Source of the DNA: Streptomyces sp. NBC_00078
GTDB taxonomy: Bacteria > Actinomycetota > Actinomycetes > Streptomycetales > Streptomycetaceae
Length of the DNA: 64,000 nt
Reading direction: 5' to 3'
NCBI RefSeq assembly: GCF_026343335.1
Contig: NZ_JAPELX010000001.1
Location: 7,502,001-7,566,000, forward strand
Every line of letters begins with the position of its first letter. Position 1 is the first letter of the stretch. Below are positions 57,122 to 64,000 of this stretch, in pieces. The translations under genes were made by a program, and so were the position numbers. The notes under the pieces were generated by a model, which did not search any database, was not told the DNA's origin, and saw nothing but the letters and a program-made list of their open reading frames with translations.

Positions 57122-58006
57122 TCACGGTCGCTCGGCCGCCAGCAGTTCCGGAAACGATTCTTGCAGGGCCTGACGCCAGTCGCGGATCGGCTCGACCCCG
57201 GCGGCTGCCCAGCGGTCGTGCCCGAGGACGCTGTAGGCCGGTCGGGGTGCCGGGCGGACGAAGGCGGCGCTGGTGGTCGGGCGGACCCGCCCGGGGTCCG
57301 CGCCGAGGAGCCGGAAGATTTCCCGGGTGAGGCCGAACCAGGTGGTCTCGCCGCCGCTGGTGCCGTGGTAGATCCCGGCCGGAGCGGCACCGGTCAGCGC
57401 GGAGTGCCCGAGGCGGACGAGCCGGTCGGCGAGGTCCACGGTCCAGGTGGGCTGGCCGCGCTGGTCGTCGACCACGTCGAGGGTGTCCTTGACGCTCTCC
57501 AGCTTGATCATCGTACGGACGAAGTTGCCGCCGCCCGCGCCGTACAGCCATGCCGTGCGCACCACGTAGCCAGACTCGGGCAGTGCGGTCAGCACCGCCT
57601 CTTCACCCGCCAGCTTGGTGCGGCCGTAGGCGCTCCGCGGGGCCGTCGGTGCGTCCTCGGCGTACGGAGAGGTGCCGTCGCCCGCGAAGACGTAGTCCGT
57701 GGAGACCTGGAGCAGCCTGGTGCCGGCCTTGGCGCAGGCTGCTGCCAGGTTCCGGGCGCCGTGGCCATTGATCCGCAGAGCCTCGGTCTCCTGGGTTTCC
57801 GCGTCGTCGACGGCCGTCCAGGCGGCGCAGTTGACCACCACATCGGGCTGGTGCTCCGCGACGGCCCCGTGCACCGCCTCCGGGTCCGTGATGTCGAGGT
57901 CTGCCCGGGTCAGGCCGACGCCGTGTTCGCCGTCGGCCGCCAGCCGGGCCAGGAGGTCCTGCCCGAGCATCCCGCCCGCGCCGGTGATCAGCCAGGTGGA
58001 TGTCAC
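57122..58006 (-). CDS. rmlD: dTDP-4-dehydrorhamnose reductase (RmlD)
   Basis: A 294-residue SDR from GTG 58006, which overlaps the rmlB stop (GTGA). Motifs: WLITGAGGMLGQDLLARL (nucleotide loop), VVNCAAWTAVDDAE, STDYVFAGDG and the catalytic YGRTKLAGEE (Tyr-x3-Lys). The C-terminal substrate segment has YHGTSGGETTWFGLTREIF. It performs the last step to dTDP-L-rhamnose, reducing the 4-keto sugar with NADPH. It forms the operon rmlA-rmlB-rmlD on the minus strand. The same sugar pathway is completed by rmlC at 62567. Confidence 0.94.
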   Translation of the reverse strand: MTSTWLITGAGGMLGQDLLARLAADGEHGVGLTRADLDITDPEAVHGAVAEHQPDVVVNCAAWTAVDDAETQETEALRINGHGARNLAAACAKAGTRLLQVSTDYVFAGDGTSPYAEDAPTAPRSAYGRTKLAGEEAVLTALPESGYVVRTAWLYGAGGGNFVRTMIKLESVKDTLDVVDDQRGQPTWTVDLADRLVRLGHSALTGAAPAGIYHGTSGGETTWFGLTREIFRLLGADPGRVRPTTSAAFVRPAPRPAYSVLGHDRWAAAGVEPIRDWRQALQESFPELLAAERP

Positions 58007-58989
58007 AGCGCCGCACGCTCCTTCAGAGGCTCCCACCAGCCGCGGTTGTCGCGGTACCAGGTGACCGTCTCCGCAAGGCCGGTGGTGAAGTCCTTGCGGG
58101 GTTCGTAGCCCAGTTCCGTGCGGATCTTGGTGCAGTCCACGGAGTAGCGGCGGTCGTGGCCCTTGCGGTCGGCGACGTACTCGACGGAGGTGTCCCAGTC
58201 GGCGCCGCAGGCTTCGAGCAGGAGGGTGGTGAGTTCCTTGTTGGACAGTTCGGTGCCGCCGCCGATGTTGTAGACCTCGCCGGGACGGCCCTGGGTGCGC
58301 ACCAGGTCGATGCCCTGGACGTGGTCGTCGATGTGCAGCCAGTCGCGGACGTTGCCGCCGTCGCCGTAGAGCGGGACCTTCTTGCCGTCCAGCAGGTTGG
58401 TGATGAACAGCGGGATGACCTTCTCGGGGAAGTGGTGGTGCCCGTAGTTGTTGGAGCAGCGGGTCACCCGCACGTCGAGGCCGTGGGTGCGGTGGTAGGA
58501 CAGGGCGATCAGGTCGCTGGACGCCTTGGCGGAGGAATAGGGCGAGTTGGGCTGCAGCGGATGGGTCTCCGGCCAGGAGCCCTCGTCGATGGAGCCGTAG
58601 ACCTCGTCGGTGGAGATGTGCACGAAGGTCTTGATGCCGGCCCGGTGCGCGGCGTCGATCAGCGTGTGTGTGCCGACCACGTTGGTGCGGACGAACTCGG
58701 CGCCGCCGTCGATGGAGCGGTCCACATGCGACTCGGCGGCGAAGTGGACGACCTCGTCGTGTTCGGCCATCAGCTTCCCGACCAGTCCGGGGTCGCAGAT
58801 GTCGCTCTGGACGAACGCGAAGCCCTGGTGGTCGCGTACCTCGTCGAGGTTGGCCGGGTTGCCGGCGTAGGTGAGCTTGTCCAGGACGGTGATCGCCACG
58901 TCGCCCGGGCCCTGCGGGCCGAGCAGGGTACGGACGTAGTGCGAGCCGATGAAACCGGCACCGCCGGTCACCAGGATTCTGGTTGTCAT
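58003..58989 (-). CDS. rmlB: dTDP-glucose 4,6-dehydratase (RmlB)
   Basis: A 328-residue extended SDR: ILVTGGAGFIGSHYVRTLLG (NAD-binding), VVHFAAESHVDRSIDGG, HISTDEVYGSIDEGSW, and the active-site YSSAKASSDLI (Tyr-x3-Lys), with RCSNNYGHHHFPEKVIPLFI and DWLHIDDHVQGI typical of the family. It converts dTDP-glucose to dTDP-4-keto-6-deoxyglucose. ATG 58989 overlaps the rmlA stop by four bases; the start is fixed by this coupling and by the family N terminus. Confidence 0.96.
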   Translation of the reverse strand: MTTRILVTGGAGFIGSHYVRTLLGPQGPGDVAITVLDKLTYAGNPANLDEVRDHQGFAFVQSDICDPGLVGKLMAEHDEVVHFAAESHVDRSIDGGAEFVRTNVVGTHTLIDAAHRAGIKTFVHISTDEVYGSIDEGSWPETHPLQPNSPYSSAKASSDLIALSYHRTHGLDVRVTRCSNNYGHHHFPEKVIPLFITNLLDGKKVPLYGDGGNVRDWLHIDDHVQGIDLVRTQGRPGEVYNIGGGTELSNKELTTLLLEACGADWDTSVEYVADRKGHDRRYSVDCTKIRTELGYEPRKDFTTGLAETVTWYRDNRGWWEPLKERAAL

Positions 58990-60062
58990 GAGGAGATCTG
59001 CACCTTGCTGTGGTCGCCGAGAACGAAACGGTGGGCTACGGGATTGCGGGGCGAGGGGGTGACCTCGACGTTGCGGCCGATGAGCGAGGTCTCGATCCGG
59101 CGTACGCCGGTGATGGAGGAGTCCCGCAGAACGATCGAGTACTCGATCTCGCTGTCGTCGATCCGGCAGCCCTCGGAGATGGAGGTGAACGGGCCGATGT
59201 AAGAGTCGCTGATCACCGAACCGGAGCCGATGACGGCGGGGCCGACGATGCGCGATCCGCGGACCTCGGCGCCGACGTCGATCCGCACGCGGCCGACGAT
59301 CTCGCTGGACTCGTCGACGGTGCCCTCGACGCCGGGGACGAGCGTCTCCAGGACGGAGCGGTTGACCTCCAGCATGTCGGCGACGTTCCCGGTGTCCTTC
59401 CAGTAGCCGGAGATCGTCGTCGAGCGGACGTCCTTGCGCTGGTCGATCAGCCACTGGATGGCGTGGGTGATCTCCAGCTCGCCGCGCCATGAGGGCTCGA
59501 TGCTGCGGACGGCCTCGTGGATCGCGGGCGTGAAGAGATACACACCCACCAGCGCGAGGTCGCTCCTGGGCTGTTTCGGCTTCTCCTCCAGGCTCTTGAC
59601 GCGGCCGCTCTCGTCGAGCTCGGCGACACCGAACGACGTCGGGTTGGGGACCCGGGTCAACAGGATCTGGGCGTCGGGGCGTTCCGCACGGAATTCGTCG
59701 ACGAGGCCGGTGATGCCGCCGACGATGAAGTTGTCGCCGAGGTACATCACGAAGTCGTCGTCGCCCAGGAACTCGCGTGCGATGAGGACGGCGTGGGCCA
59801 GGCCGAGCGGCTGGTCCTGGGGGATGTAGGTGACGTCGATACCGAGCTTGGAGCCGTCACCCACGGCTTCCCGGATCTCGTCGGCGGTGTCACCGACGAT
59901 GATCCCGACCTCCGTGATGCCCGCATCGGCGATGGCCTCCAGTCCGTAGAACAGCACGGGCTTGTTGGCGACGGGCACCAGCTGCTTGGCCGATGTATGG
60001 GTTATCGGACGCAGGCGAGTGCCCGAGCCACCGGAGAGAACAAGAGCCTTCATTCGCGGCAT
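58986..60062 (-). CDS. rmlA: Glucose-1-phosphate thymidylyltransferase (RmlA, long form)
   Basis: A 358-residue protein from ATG 60062 (ATG 60053, MKALVLSGG, is the alternative). The nucleotidyltransferase core has LVLSGGSGTRLRPITHTSAK, GIIVGDTADEI, VMYLGDNFIVGG and EKPKQPRSDLALVGVYLFTP. The ~90-residue C-terminal extension is a left-handed beta-helix (VIGSGSVISDSYIGPFTSIS, CRIDDSEIEYSIVLRDSSI). This long StrD-like form is common in actinobacteria, in place of the ~290-residue enterobacterial enzyme. It makes dTDP-glucose. It is the first gene of the leftward rml operon and is transcribed from the AT-rich region upstream. Confidence 0.95.
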   Translation of the reverse strand: MPRMKALVLSGGSGTRLRPITHTSAKQLVPVANKPVLFYGLEAIADAGITEVGIIVGDTADEIREAVGDGSKLGIDVTYIPQDQPLGLAHAVLIAREFLGDDDFVMYLGDNFIVGGITGLVDEFRAERPDAQILLTRVPNPTSFGVAELDESGRVKSLEEKPKQPRSDLALVGVYLFTPAIHEAVRSIEPSWRGELEITHAIQWLIDQRKDVRSTTISGYWKDTGNVADMLEVNRSVLETLVPGVEGTVDESSEIVGRVRIDVGAEVRGSRIVGPAVIGSGSVISDSYIGPFTSISEGCRIDDSEIEYSIVLRDSSITGVRRIETSLIGRNVEVTPSPRNPVAHRFVLGDHSKVQISS

Positions 60063-60113
60063 GTTAGGCCCCGTCAAGGTACCCCTCCGTGCGCTCTGTC
60101 ATAGTTCGCCGAA

Positions 60114-60190
60114 TCATTGCGGATGCTTTGTGATCTTTTGTAGGTAAGATTCTGATTTGATGTGAAATGTAATGTAAGGATAGTTGACCG
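60114..60190 (-). promoter_or_regulatory. AT-rich promoter region of the rml operon
   Basis: A sharply AT-rich stretch in a >70% GC context (TTTGTGATCTTTTGTAGGTA, TGATTTGATGTGAAATGTAA) begins about 50 nt upstream of the rmlA start. Several TA-rich hexamers could serve as -10 boxes; I do not single one out. It is the obvious promoter area for rmlA-rmlB-rmlD. Confidence 0.5.
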
Positions 60191-60197
60191 GACCCGT

Positions 60198-60310
60198 GAC
60201 GCCCTCGATGTCGGCGAGGGACTCACCGGGCCCGGCCCCTGCTGCGTGATCGGCCCATCGGCACCGGCCTGCTCGCGGCCAACCGGCTCGCCGGTGTAGA
60301 GGAGTTCGCC
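60198..60310 (+). pseudogene. Fossil fragments of a second glycosyltransferase gene
   Basis: Two short pieces match the intact glycosyltransferase gene downstream. GACGCCCTCGATGTCGGCGA and onward (60198-~60250) align with 61231-~61283 (encoding EALDVVEKLTEPGPLR). ACCGGCCTGCTCGCGGCCAA and onward (60263-60310) align with about 61456-61503 (encoding GLIAADRLADIEEFA). The order is conserved, with an internal deletion of about 170 nt. The frame is broken. This is the remnant of a paralogue or a failed duplication. Confidence 0.7.
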
Positions 60311-60355
60311 GCCCGCGGGGTTCGCTCCTCGGCGGGCGGAGTGGGCAACATCACT

Positions 60356-60368
60356 CTACAAGATGTAG
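60356..60368. promoter_or_regulatory. Perfect BlaI/MecI-type operator
   Basis: CTACA-AGA-TGTAG is a perfect 5-bp dyad, matching the imperfect copy at 56508-56520 in both sequence and following TAG. It lies about 175 nt upstream of the glycosyltransferase start and directly before the fossil BlaI fragment. It may still place the glycosyltransferase-rmlC pair under the BlaI-type repressor. Confidence 0.65.
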
Positions 60369-60372
60369 TAGG

Positions 60373-60516
60373 TTGAGCTGCACGACAGTGCTGACGATCC
60401 TGTCCCGCCTGTACGGCGTGGGCGCGCGGGAACGGCACCCAGCGGGCTGCGGCTACGGCTGTGAGCCCGTGCAGGGCGAGGCGTCTGCGGCGGCCGCCAT
60501 GAAGTCACTCAGTTAT
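60373..60516 (+). pseudogene. Fossil BlaI-type regulator fragment
   Basis: The open frame reads SCTTVLTILSRLYGVGARER, HPAGCGYGCEPVQGEASAAA, AMKSL. This aligns with AYTTVLTILSRLHDKGMLLR, HPAGRGHAFAPVRDEATETA, RMHSL of the intact regulator at 56559. The first ~45 residues (helices 1-2) and the C-terminal half are gone, and conserved wing residues have changed. The operator-like dyad immediately in front is retained. Confidence 0.75.
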
Positions 60517-60544
60517 GGACAGCAATGGAGGCGGAGGAAGAGAC

Positions 60545-62539
60545 GTGCCGATCAAGGTGAGCGTGGTGATCCCGGTCTACAACCCGGGCAAGTACATCGA
60601 GGACTGCATCGCCTCTCTTCTGCGTCAGAGCATGCCGGATGACGAGTACGAAGCGATCTTCGTCAACGACGGCTCCACCGACGGGACGCCCGAGCGCCTG
60701 GACCGGCTCGCTGTCGAGCACCCCCACATGCATGTCATTCACCAGGAGGGGTCCGGGTGGTCGGGCAAGCCGCGCAACGTCGGCGTCGCCGCCGCCAAGG
60801 GTGAGTTCATCCAGTTCGTGGACAACGACGACTGGCTGGGCGACGAAGCCCTCGAACGTATGTACAACTACGGCGTGGAGAACAACGCCGACGTGATCGT
60901 GGGCAAGATGGCCGGAAAGGGCCGCCCGGTCCCGCGGGAGCTGTTCCGCAGGAACCGCCCGCACGCGAACGTCGAGAACGCCCCGCTGATCGACAGCCTC
61001 ACCCCGCACAAGATGTTCCGCAAGGCGTTCCTGGACGAGCACAACCTCCGCTACATGGAAGGGCGCCGCCGCCTGGAGGACCACGTCTTCGTCACCGAGG
61101 CGTACCTGCGGGCCGAGAACGTCGCCGTTCTCAGCGACTACCTGTGCTACTACCACGTCAAGCGCGAGGACGCCTCCAACGCCGGCTTCCAACGCTTCGA
61201 CCCGGTCGGATACTTCAAGAACCTCCGTGAGGCCCTCGACGTCGTCGAGAAGCTCACCGAGCCCGGCCCGCTGCGCGACCGGCTCTTCCGCCGCTGGCTG
61301 CGCGTGGAGATGGTCGAGCGCATGCGCGGGCAGCGTCTGCTCAAGCTGCCCGTCGACTACCGCCGGGAGCTGTTCGACGAGATGCACAAGGTGGTCGTCG
61401 AACGCTTCGGACCAGGTGTCGCGGCCGGTCTGCAGCCCACCCAGCAGATCGTCGCCGGCCTGATCGCGGCCGACCGGCTCGCCGACATCGAGGAGTTCGC
61501 CAAGTGGGAGTCGGGGATCAAGCCCTCCGGCGTCCTGGAGCACCTCGGCTGGGAGAACGGCAAGCTGACGATCGCTTTCACCGCCGAGTACACCGCGGGC
61601 GGCGAACCCGTCACCTTCCGTGCCGACGGCGAGAAGGAGCTGCTCGTTCCGCAGTTGCCCGAGACCAGCCTGGACGCCATCGCGCTGCTGGACGTGAACA
61701 TCGCCGCCCCGCTGGCCAAGTCCAAGGTGGACCTCGTCGTGCGTGAGCGCGCGACGGCCGCGGAGTTCTTCCAGCCCGTCGAGTTCACGCGGGAGAGAGT
61801 CGACGTGGAGCGCCGGGAGGGATACTTCCGGCAGGTGCTGCGCGCCACTTCGCGGGTCGACCCGCTGTCGGCGGCGAACGGCGCCGGATTGGATACGGGC
61901 ATCTGGGACGTCTCCATCCGCATCAGCTCATGCGGATGGAGCAACGGGATCCGTCTCGGTTCCGTGCGCGGCGAGGAGGCCGGGCGCGGGCTCGGCGCCG
62001 CCGTTGTCGGCTCCCCGGCTCAGTTGGTCCTGCCGTACTGGACCGACCCGCACGGCAACCTCTCGCTCGACGTCGGCCAGAAGACCAACAAGGTCTCGTA
62101 CGAGGTCGCCGGCCTCACCCCGGCCGACGTCACCGTGACAACGGACCCCGATTCCCTCACCGTTGCGCTGCCGTTCCACGTCCAGGGCGAGAGCGGGGCG
62201 AGCCTGAGGCTGACGAGCGTCGCGACCAGCCGTTCGGTCGACCTCCCCGCCACGCTGACCGCCCGCGGGACCGGCCGGGCCGAGCTGAGCGCCGGCCTTC
62301 CGCTCGGCGAGCTGGTGGACGGCCAGTGGCGGCTGGAGCTGATCCTGCCCTCGGCCGGGGCCGCCAAGCCGGTTGTCCTGCCTCTGGCGCTGGATGTCTC
62401 CGCGCGTGCTGGCGCCGTGGTCACACGGATCGATGCGCCGGCGAAGGCTCCTGGGTGGCGCAGGCTCGTCTCTCGCCTCGTAGAGTCGACGTTCTTGCGC
62501 CGGGCGGCGGGCAGGCTCCGTCGGGCTCTGAAGAAGTAA
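60545..62539 (+). CDS. Family 2 glycosyltransferase with large C-terminal region
   Basis: A 664-residue protein. GTG 60545 is chosen because GGAGGAAG lies seven bases upstream; ATG 60515 would run through the SD. The GT-A domain (residues ~1-220) has VSVVIPVYNPGKYIEDCIAS, FVNDGSTDGTPERLD, and the metal-binding FIQFVDNDDWLGDEAL (DxD-like). An alpha-helical part (~220-330) and beta-sandwich-like repeats (~335-620; e.g. LTIAFTAEYTAGGEPVTF, VSIRISSCGWSNGIRLG) follow, ending in a basic tail. It resembles enzymes that build cell-wall glycopolymers (teichoic/teichuronic type) in actinobacteria. It forms an operon with rmlC (27-nt gap), so it or a partner may use dTDP-rhamnose. Confidence 0.9.
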   Translation: MPIKVSVVIPVYNPGKYIEDCIASLLRQSMPDDEYEAIFVNDGSTDGTPERLDRLAVEHPHMHVIHQEGSGWSGKPRNVGVAAAKGEFIQFVDNDDWLGDEALERMYNYGVENNADVIVGKMAGKGRPVPRELFRRNRPHANVENAPLIDSLTPHKMFRKAFLDEHNLRYMEGRRRLEDHVFVTEAYLRAENVAVLSDYLCYYHVKREDASNAGFQRFDPVGYFKNLREALDVVEKLTEPGPLRDRLFRRWLRVEMVERMRGQRLLKLPVDYRRELFDEMHKVVVERFGPGVAAGLQPTQQIVAGLIAADRLADIEEFAKWESGIKPSGVLEHLGWENGKLTIAFTAEYTAGGEPVTFRADGEKELLVPQLPETSLDAIALLDVNIAAPLAKSKVDLVVRERATAAEFFQPVEFTRERVDVERREGYFRQVLRATSRVDPLSAANGAGLDTGIWDVSIRISSCGWSNGIRLGSVRGEEAGRGLGAAVVGSPAQLVLPYWTDPHGNLSLDVGQKTNKVSYEVAGLTPADVTVTTDPDSLTVALPFHVQGESGASLRLTSVATSRSVDLPATLTARGTGRAELSAGLPLGELVDGQWRLELILPSAGAAKPVVLPLALDVSARAGAVVTRIDAPAKAPGWRRLVSRLVESTFLRRAAGRLRRALKK

Positions 62540-62566
62540 CCCAACCAAGCGATCAAGGATCAACAC

Positions 62567-63163
62567 GTGCGACCACTTGGCATTGAGGGCGCTTGGGTGC
62601 TGGAGCCCAAGGTCTTCCCCGACGACCGCGGCAGCTTCCACGAGTGGTTCCGCGGCCCGGAGTTCCGCGAGGCGACCGGCCACGACCTCAACCTGGCGCA
62701 GGCCAACTGCTCCGTTTCGAAGAGGGGCACGCTGCGCGGCATCCACTTCGCCGACGTCCCGCCGAGCCAGGCCAAGTACGTCAAGTGTGTGCGCGGTGCG
62801 GTCCTCGACGTCATTGTCGACATCCGTGTCGGTTCACCGACGTACAAGCAGTGGGAGGTCGTCAGGCTCGACGACCAGACCCACCACGCCGTCTACCTGT
62901 CCGAGGGCCTCGGCCACGCCTTCGTCGCCCTGACGGACGACGCGACGGTGGTCTACCTCTGCTCCGAGGGCTATGCCCCCGAGCGCGAGCACGGCATCCA
63001 CCCACTGGACCCGGATCTCGCCATCGAGTGGCCGGCCGGCATCGAGCCGCTGCTGTCCCCGAAGGACGAGCAGGCGCCGACGCTCGCCGACGCGGAGGCA
63101 CAGGGTCTGCTGCCGGCGTACGAGGACTGCGTCGCCTACCGCAGGACTCTGCGCGACGACTGA
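62567..63163 (+). CDS. rmlC: dTDP-4-dehydrorhamnose 3,5-epimerase (RmlC)
   Basis: A 198-residue cupin from GTG 62567 with AAGGATC upstream. Family motifs: GAWVLEPKVFPDDRGSFHEW, LAQANCSVSKRGTLRGIHFA (catalytic His), KYVKCVRGAVLDVIVDIRVG and VYLSEGLGHAFVALTDDATV. It performs the double epimerisation between RmlB and RmlD. The gene is separated from rmlA/B/D by the glycosyltransferase on the opposite strand, giving a split pathway around a shared intergenic region. A strong hairpin follows 19 nt after the stop. Confidence 0.95.
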   Translation: MRPLGIEGAWVLEPKVFPDDRGSFHEWFRGPEFREATGHDLNLAQANCSVSKRGTLRGIHFADVPPSQAKYVKCVRGAVLDVIVDIRVGSPTYKQWEVVRLDDQTHHAVYLSEGLGHAFVALTDDATVVYLCSEGYAPEREHGIHPLDPDLAIEWPAGIEPLLSPKDEQAPTLADAEAQGLLPAYEDCVAYRRTLRDD

Positions 63164-63182
63164 CAGCCGGGCAGGTCTTTAG

Positions 63183-63212
63183 GGGCCCTTTCGTGGAAGC
63201 ACGGAAGGGCCC
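63183..63212 (+). terminator. Terminator hairpin after rmlC
   Basis: 13-nt arms (GGGCCCTTTCGTG at 63183-63195 and CACGGAAGGGCCC at 63200-63212) pair with one G-T wobble around a GAAG loop. A T-rich GGGTCTTTATCCC follows. It ends the glycosyltransferase-rmlC transcript. Confidence 0.85.
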
Positions 63213-63323
63213 GGGGCCCGGGTCTTTATCCCTTTAGCGCCCTTTGGGGAACGCGGAGGGGTTCACAGCCCTCCTCCTGGGTGACAGAAACACCACGGGC
63301 AAGGAAACCGGGGACTGAGTGGC

Positions 63324-64000
63324 ATGGGTTTGACCAGCGAGACGACCGTGTACGTGATGGCGGCCCTGGCCGCTGTCGGTGTGGCGCTGTTGGTCTGGCT
63401 GTGGCCGCGGCTTGCCAGGCAGGGTCTGTGGCAGGTACTCGGACGGCTGGTGGCCGTCGGAGTGACCCAGGTGACGATCATCGCGGCCTTCGGATGCTGG
63501 CTGAACTCGTCGTACCAGTTCTTCGGATCGTGGAGCGAGCTCTTCGGCAACGTCGACACCGCGCCCGTCGGTGTGACGCAGGCGTCCGCCCACGAGGGCG
63601 ACGGGACGGTGACCGGCGCCTCCGTCAAGGGGGCGTTGGTGCAGCCTGGCGGCGATGAGCAGCTGAGCCGGGTCAGCGGACTGCCCACCGGCCCCGCAGC
63701 GGTGAACGGGCGGGTCGAGTCCGTGAAGGTCATCGGCCGCCGCACGGGCGTCGTCGACCCGGCCTTCGTCTACCTGCCGCCGCAGTACTTCCAGAAGGCG
63801 TACCAGAGGCAGCGTTTCCCGGTGATCGTCGCGCTCAGCGGCTACCCCGGCAGCATCTTCAACCTCGCGCAGCACCTGCGGGTGTCACAGACCGCCGGGG
63901 AGCTGCAGAAGAGCGGCCAGATGCAGCCGACCATCATGGTGATGATCCGGCCGACGATCGCCCCGCCGCGCGACACCGAGTGCGTGGACGTCCCGGGTGG
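63324..64000 (+). CDS. Membrane-anchored esterase (antigen 85/EstD-like), 5' part
   Basis: The frame from ATG 63324 stays open to the window end (225 codons visible). Two or more N-terminal hydrophobic helices (VYVMAALAAVGVALLVWLW; VAVGVTQVTIIAAFGCWL) anchor it. The exported part carries an alpha/beta-hydrolase esterase start: VVDPAFVYLPPQYFQKAYQR, FPVIVALSGYPGSIFNLAQH and QPTIMVMIRPTIAPPRDTEC. This matches the putative esterase / mycolyltransferase-like family, whose Ser elbow would lie beyond the window. Context with rhamnose and wall glycosyltransferase genes suggests envelope modification. The nucleophile cannot be checked. Confidence 0.8.
   Translation, partial: MGLTSETTVYVMAALAAVGVALLVWLWPRLARQGLWQVLGRLVAVGVTQVTIIAAFGCWLNSSYQFFGSWSELFGNVDTAPVGVTQASAHEGDGTVTGASVKGALVQPGGDEQLSRVSGLPTGPAAVNGRVESVKVIGRRTGVVDPAFVYLPPQYFQKAYQRQRFPVIVALSGYPGSIFNLAQHLRVSQTAGELQKSGQMQPTIMVMIRPTIAPPRDTECVDVPG

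Noticed and set aside
57122..63163. rmlA/B/C/D as deoxysugar genes for decorating the polyketide
   Set aside because: They flank a large family 2 envelope-type glycosyltransferase, no macrolide/aromatic-type (GT1) glycosyltransferase or deoxysugar-modifying gene is in the window, and the siderophore and VWA genes separate them from the PKS locus. Cell-wall rhamnose is the simpler reading.

Overview
The window is high-GC actinobacterial DNA with the codon bias, GTG/TTG starts and Shine-Dalgarno pattern of a Streptomyces chromosome. Most of it (about 2.2-48.5 kb) is one secondary-metabolite locus built around a type II (aromatic) polyketide synthase. It is followed by a young IS200/IS605-family insertion (48.6-50.6 kb), a von Willebrand factor A membrane/secreted gene pair, a divergent pair of NRPS-independent siderophore synthetases (53.2-56.4 kb), and a dTDP-rhamnose / glycosyltransferase block (56.5-63.2 kb) that looks like cell-envelope metabolism.

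Left arm (0.3-10 kb, mostly minus strand): a thioesterase, a hypothetical gene, a histidine phosphatase and a DUF6059-like small protein precede the minimal PKS. Transcription runs leftward as SARP activator -> acyl-CoA carboxylase beta subunit -> KS-alpha -> KS-beta (CLF) -> ACP -> malonyltransferase-like AT -> DUF6059-like. A divergent plus-strand island (10.3-14.9 kb) carries a NHLP-like precursor peptide, a fused E1-like/YcaO cyclodehydratase and a two-component system, so a RiPP (TOMM-type) module sits inside the polyketide locus.

Centre (14.7-25.6 kb, minus strand): this looks like a starter-unit cassette. It holds a citramalate synthase, a Ser-type KASIII-like acyltransferase, a di-domain aromatase/cyclase, a tandem ABM-fold oxygenase/cyclase, carboxylase epsilon, a fatty acyl-AMP ligase, a large acyl-CoA dehydrogenase, an ACP-AT didomain whose AT lacks its catalytic Ser, and a Sfp-type phosphopantetheinyl transferase. 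An MFS exporter and an alpha-methylacyl-CoA racemase follow. Citramalate synthase plus the racemase suggest an alpha-methyl-branched (for example 2-methylbutyryl-like) starter; that is inference.

Right arm (28.9-48.5 kb): tailoring and self-protection. It has an epoxide hydrolase, three P450s with one [2Fe-2S] ferredoxin/reductase pair, an MDR oxidoreductase, an AlkZ-type DNA glycosylase with the QxQ motif, an SDR, an alpha/beta hydrolase with Ser->Ala at the nucleophile position, a second MFS pump, a small secreted protein, a VOC protein, an ActVA-ORF5-like flavin monooxygenase with a flavin reductase, an ActIII-type ketoreductase, an MBL-fold protein and an NTF2-like protein. AlkZ-type glycosylases in biosynthetic loci are known self-resistance enzymes for DNA-alkylating products (azinomycin, hedamycin, trioxacarcin). 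The best overall hypothesis is a reactive, probably epoxide-bearing, DNA-alkylating aromatic polyketide. No sugar-attachment genes lie inside the PKS part.

The insertion element has readable ends. Its tnpA is frameshifted by a short inserted repeat, and it truncates an HxlR-type regulator. Between rmlA and the envelope glycosyltransferase lie fossil fragments of a second glycosyltransferase and a second BlaI-type regulator. Both the live and the fossil BlaI loci keep a CTACA-N3-TGTAG-like operator. All functions are read from sequence motifs by eye; no search was run.
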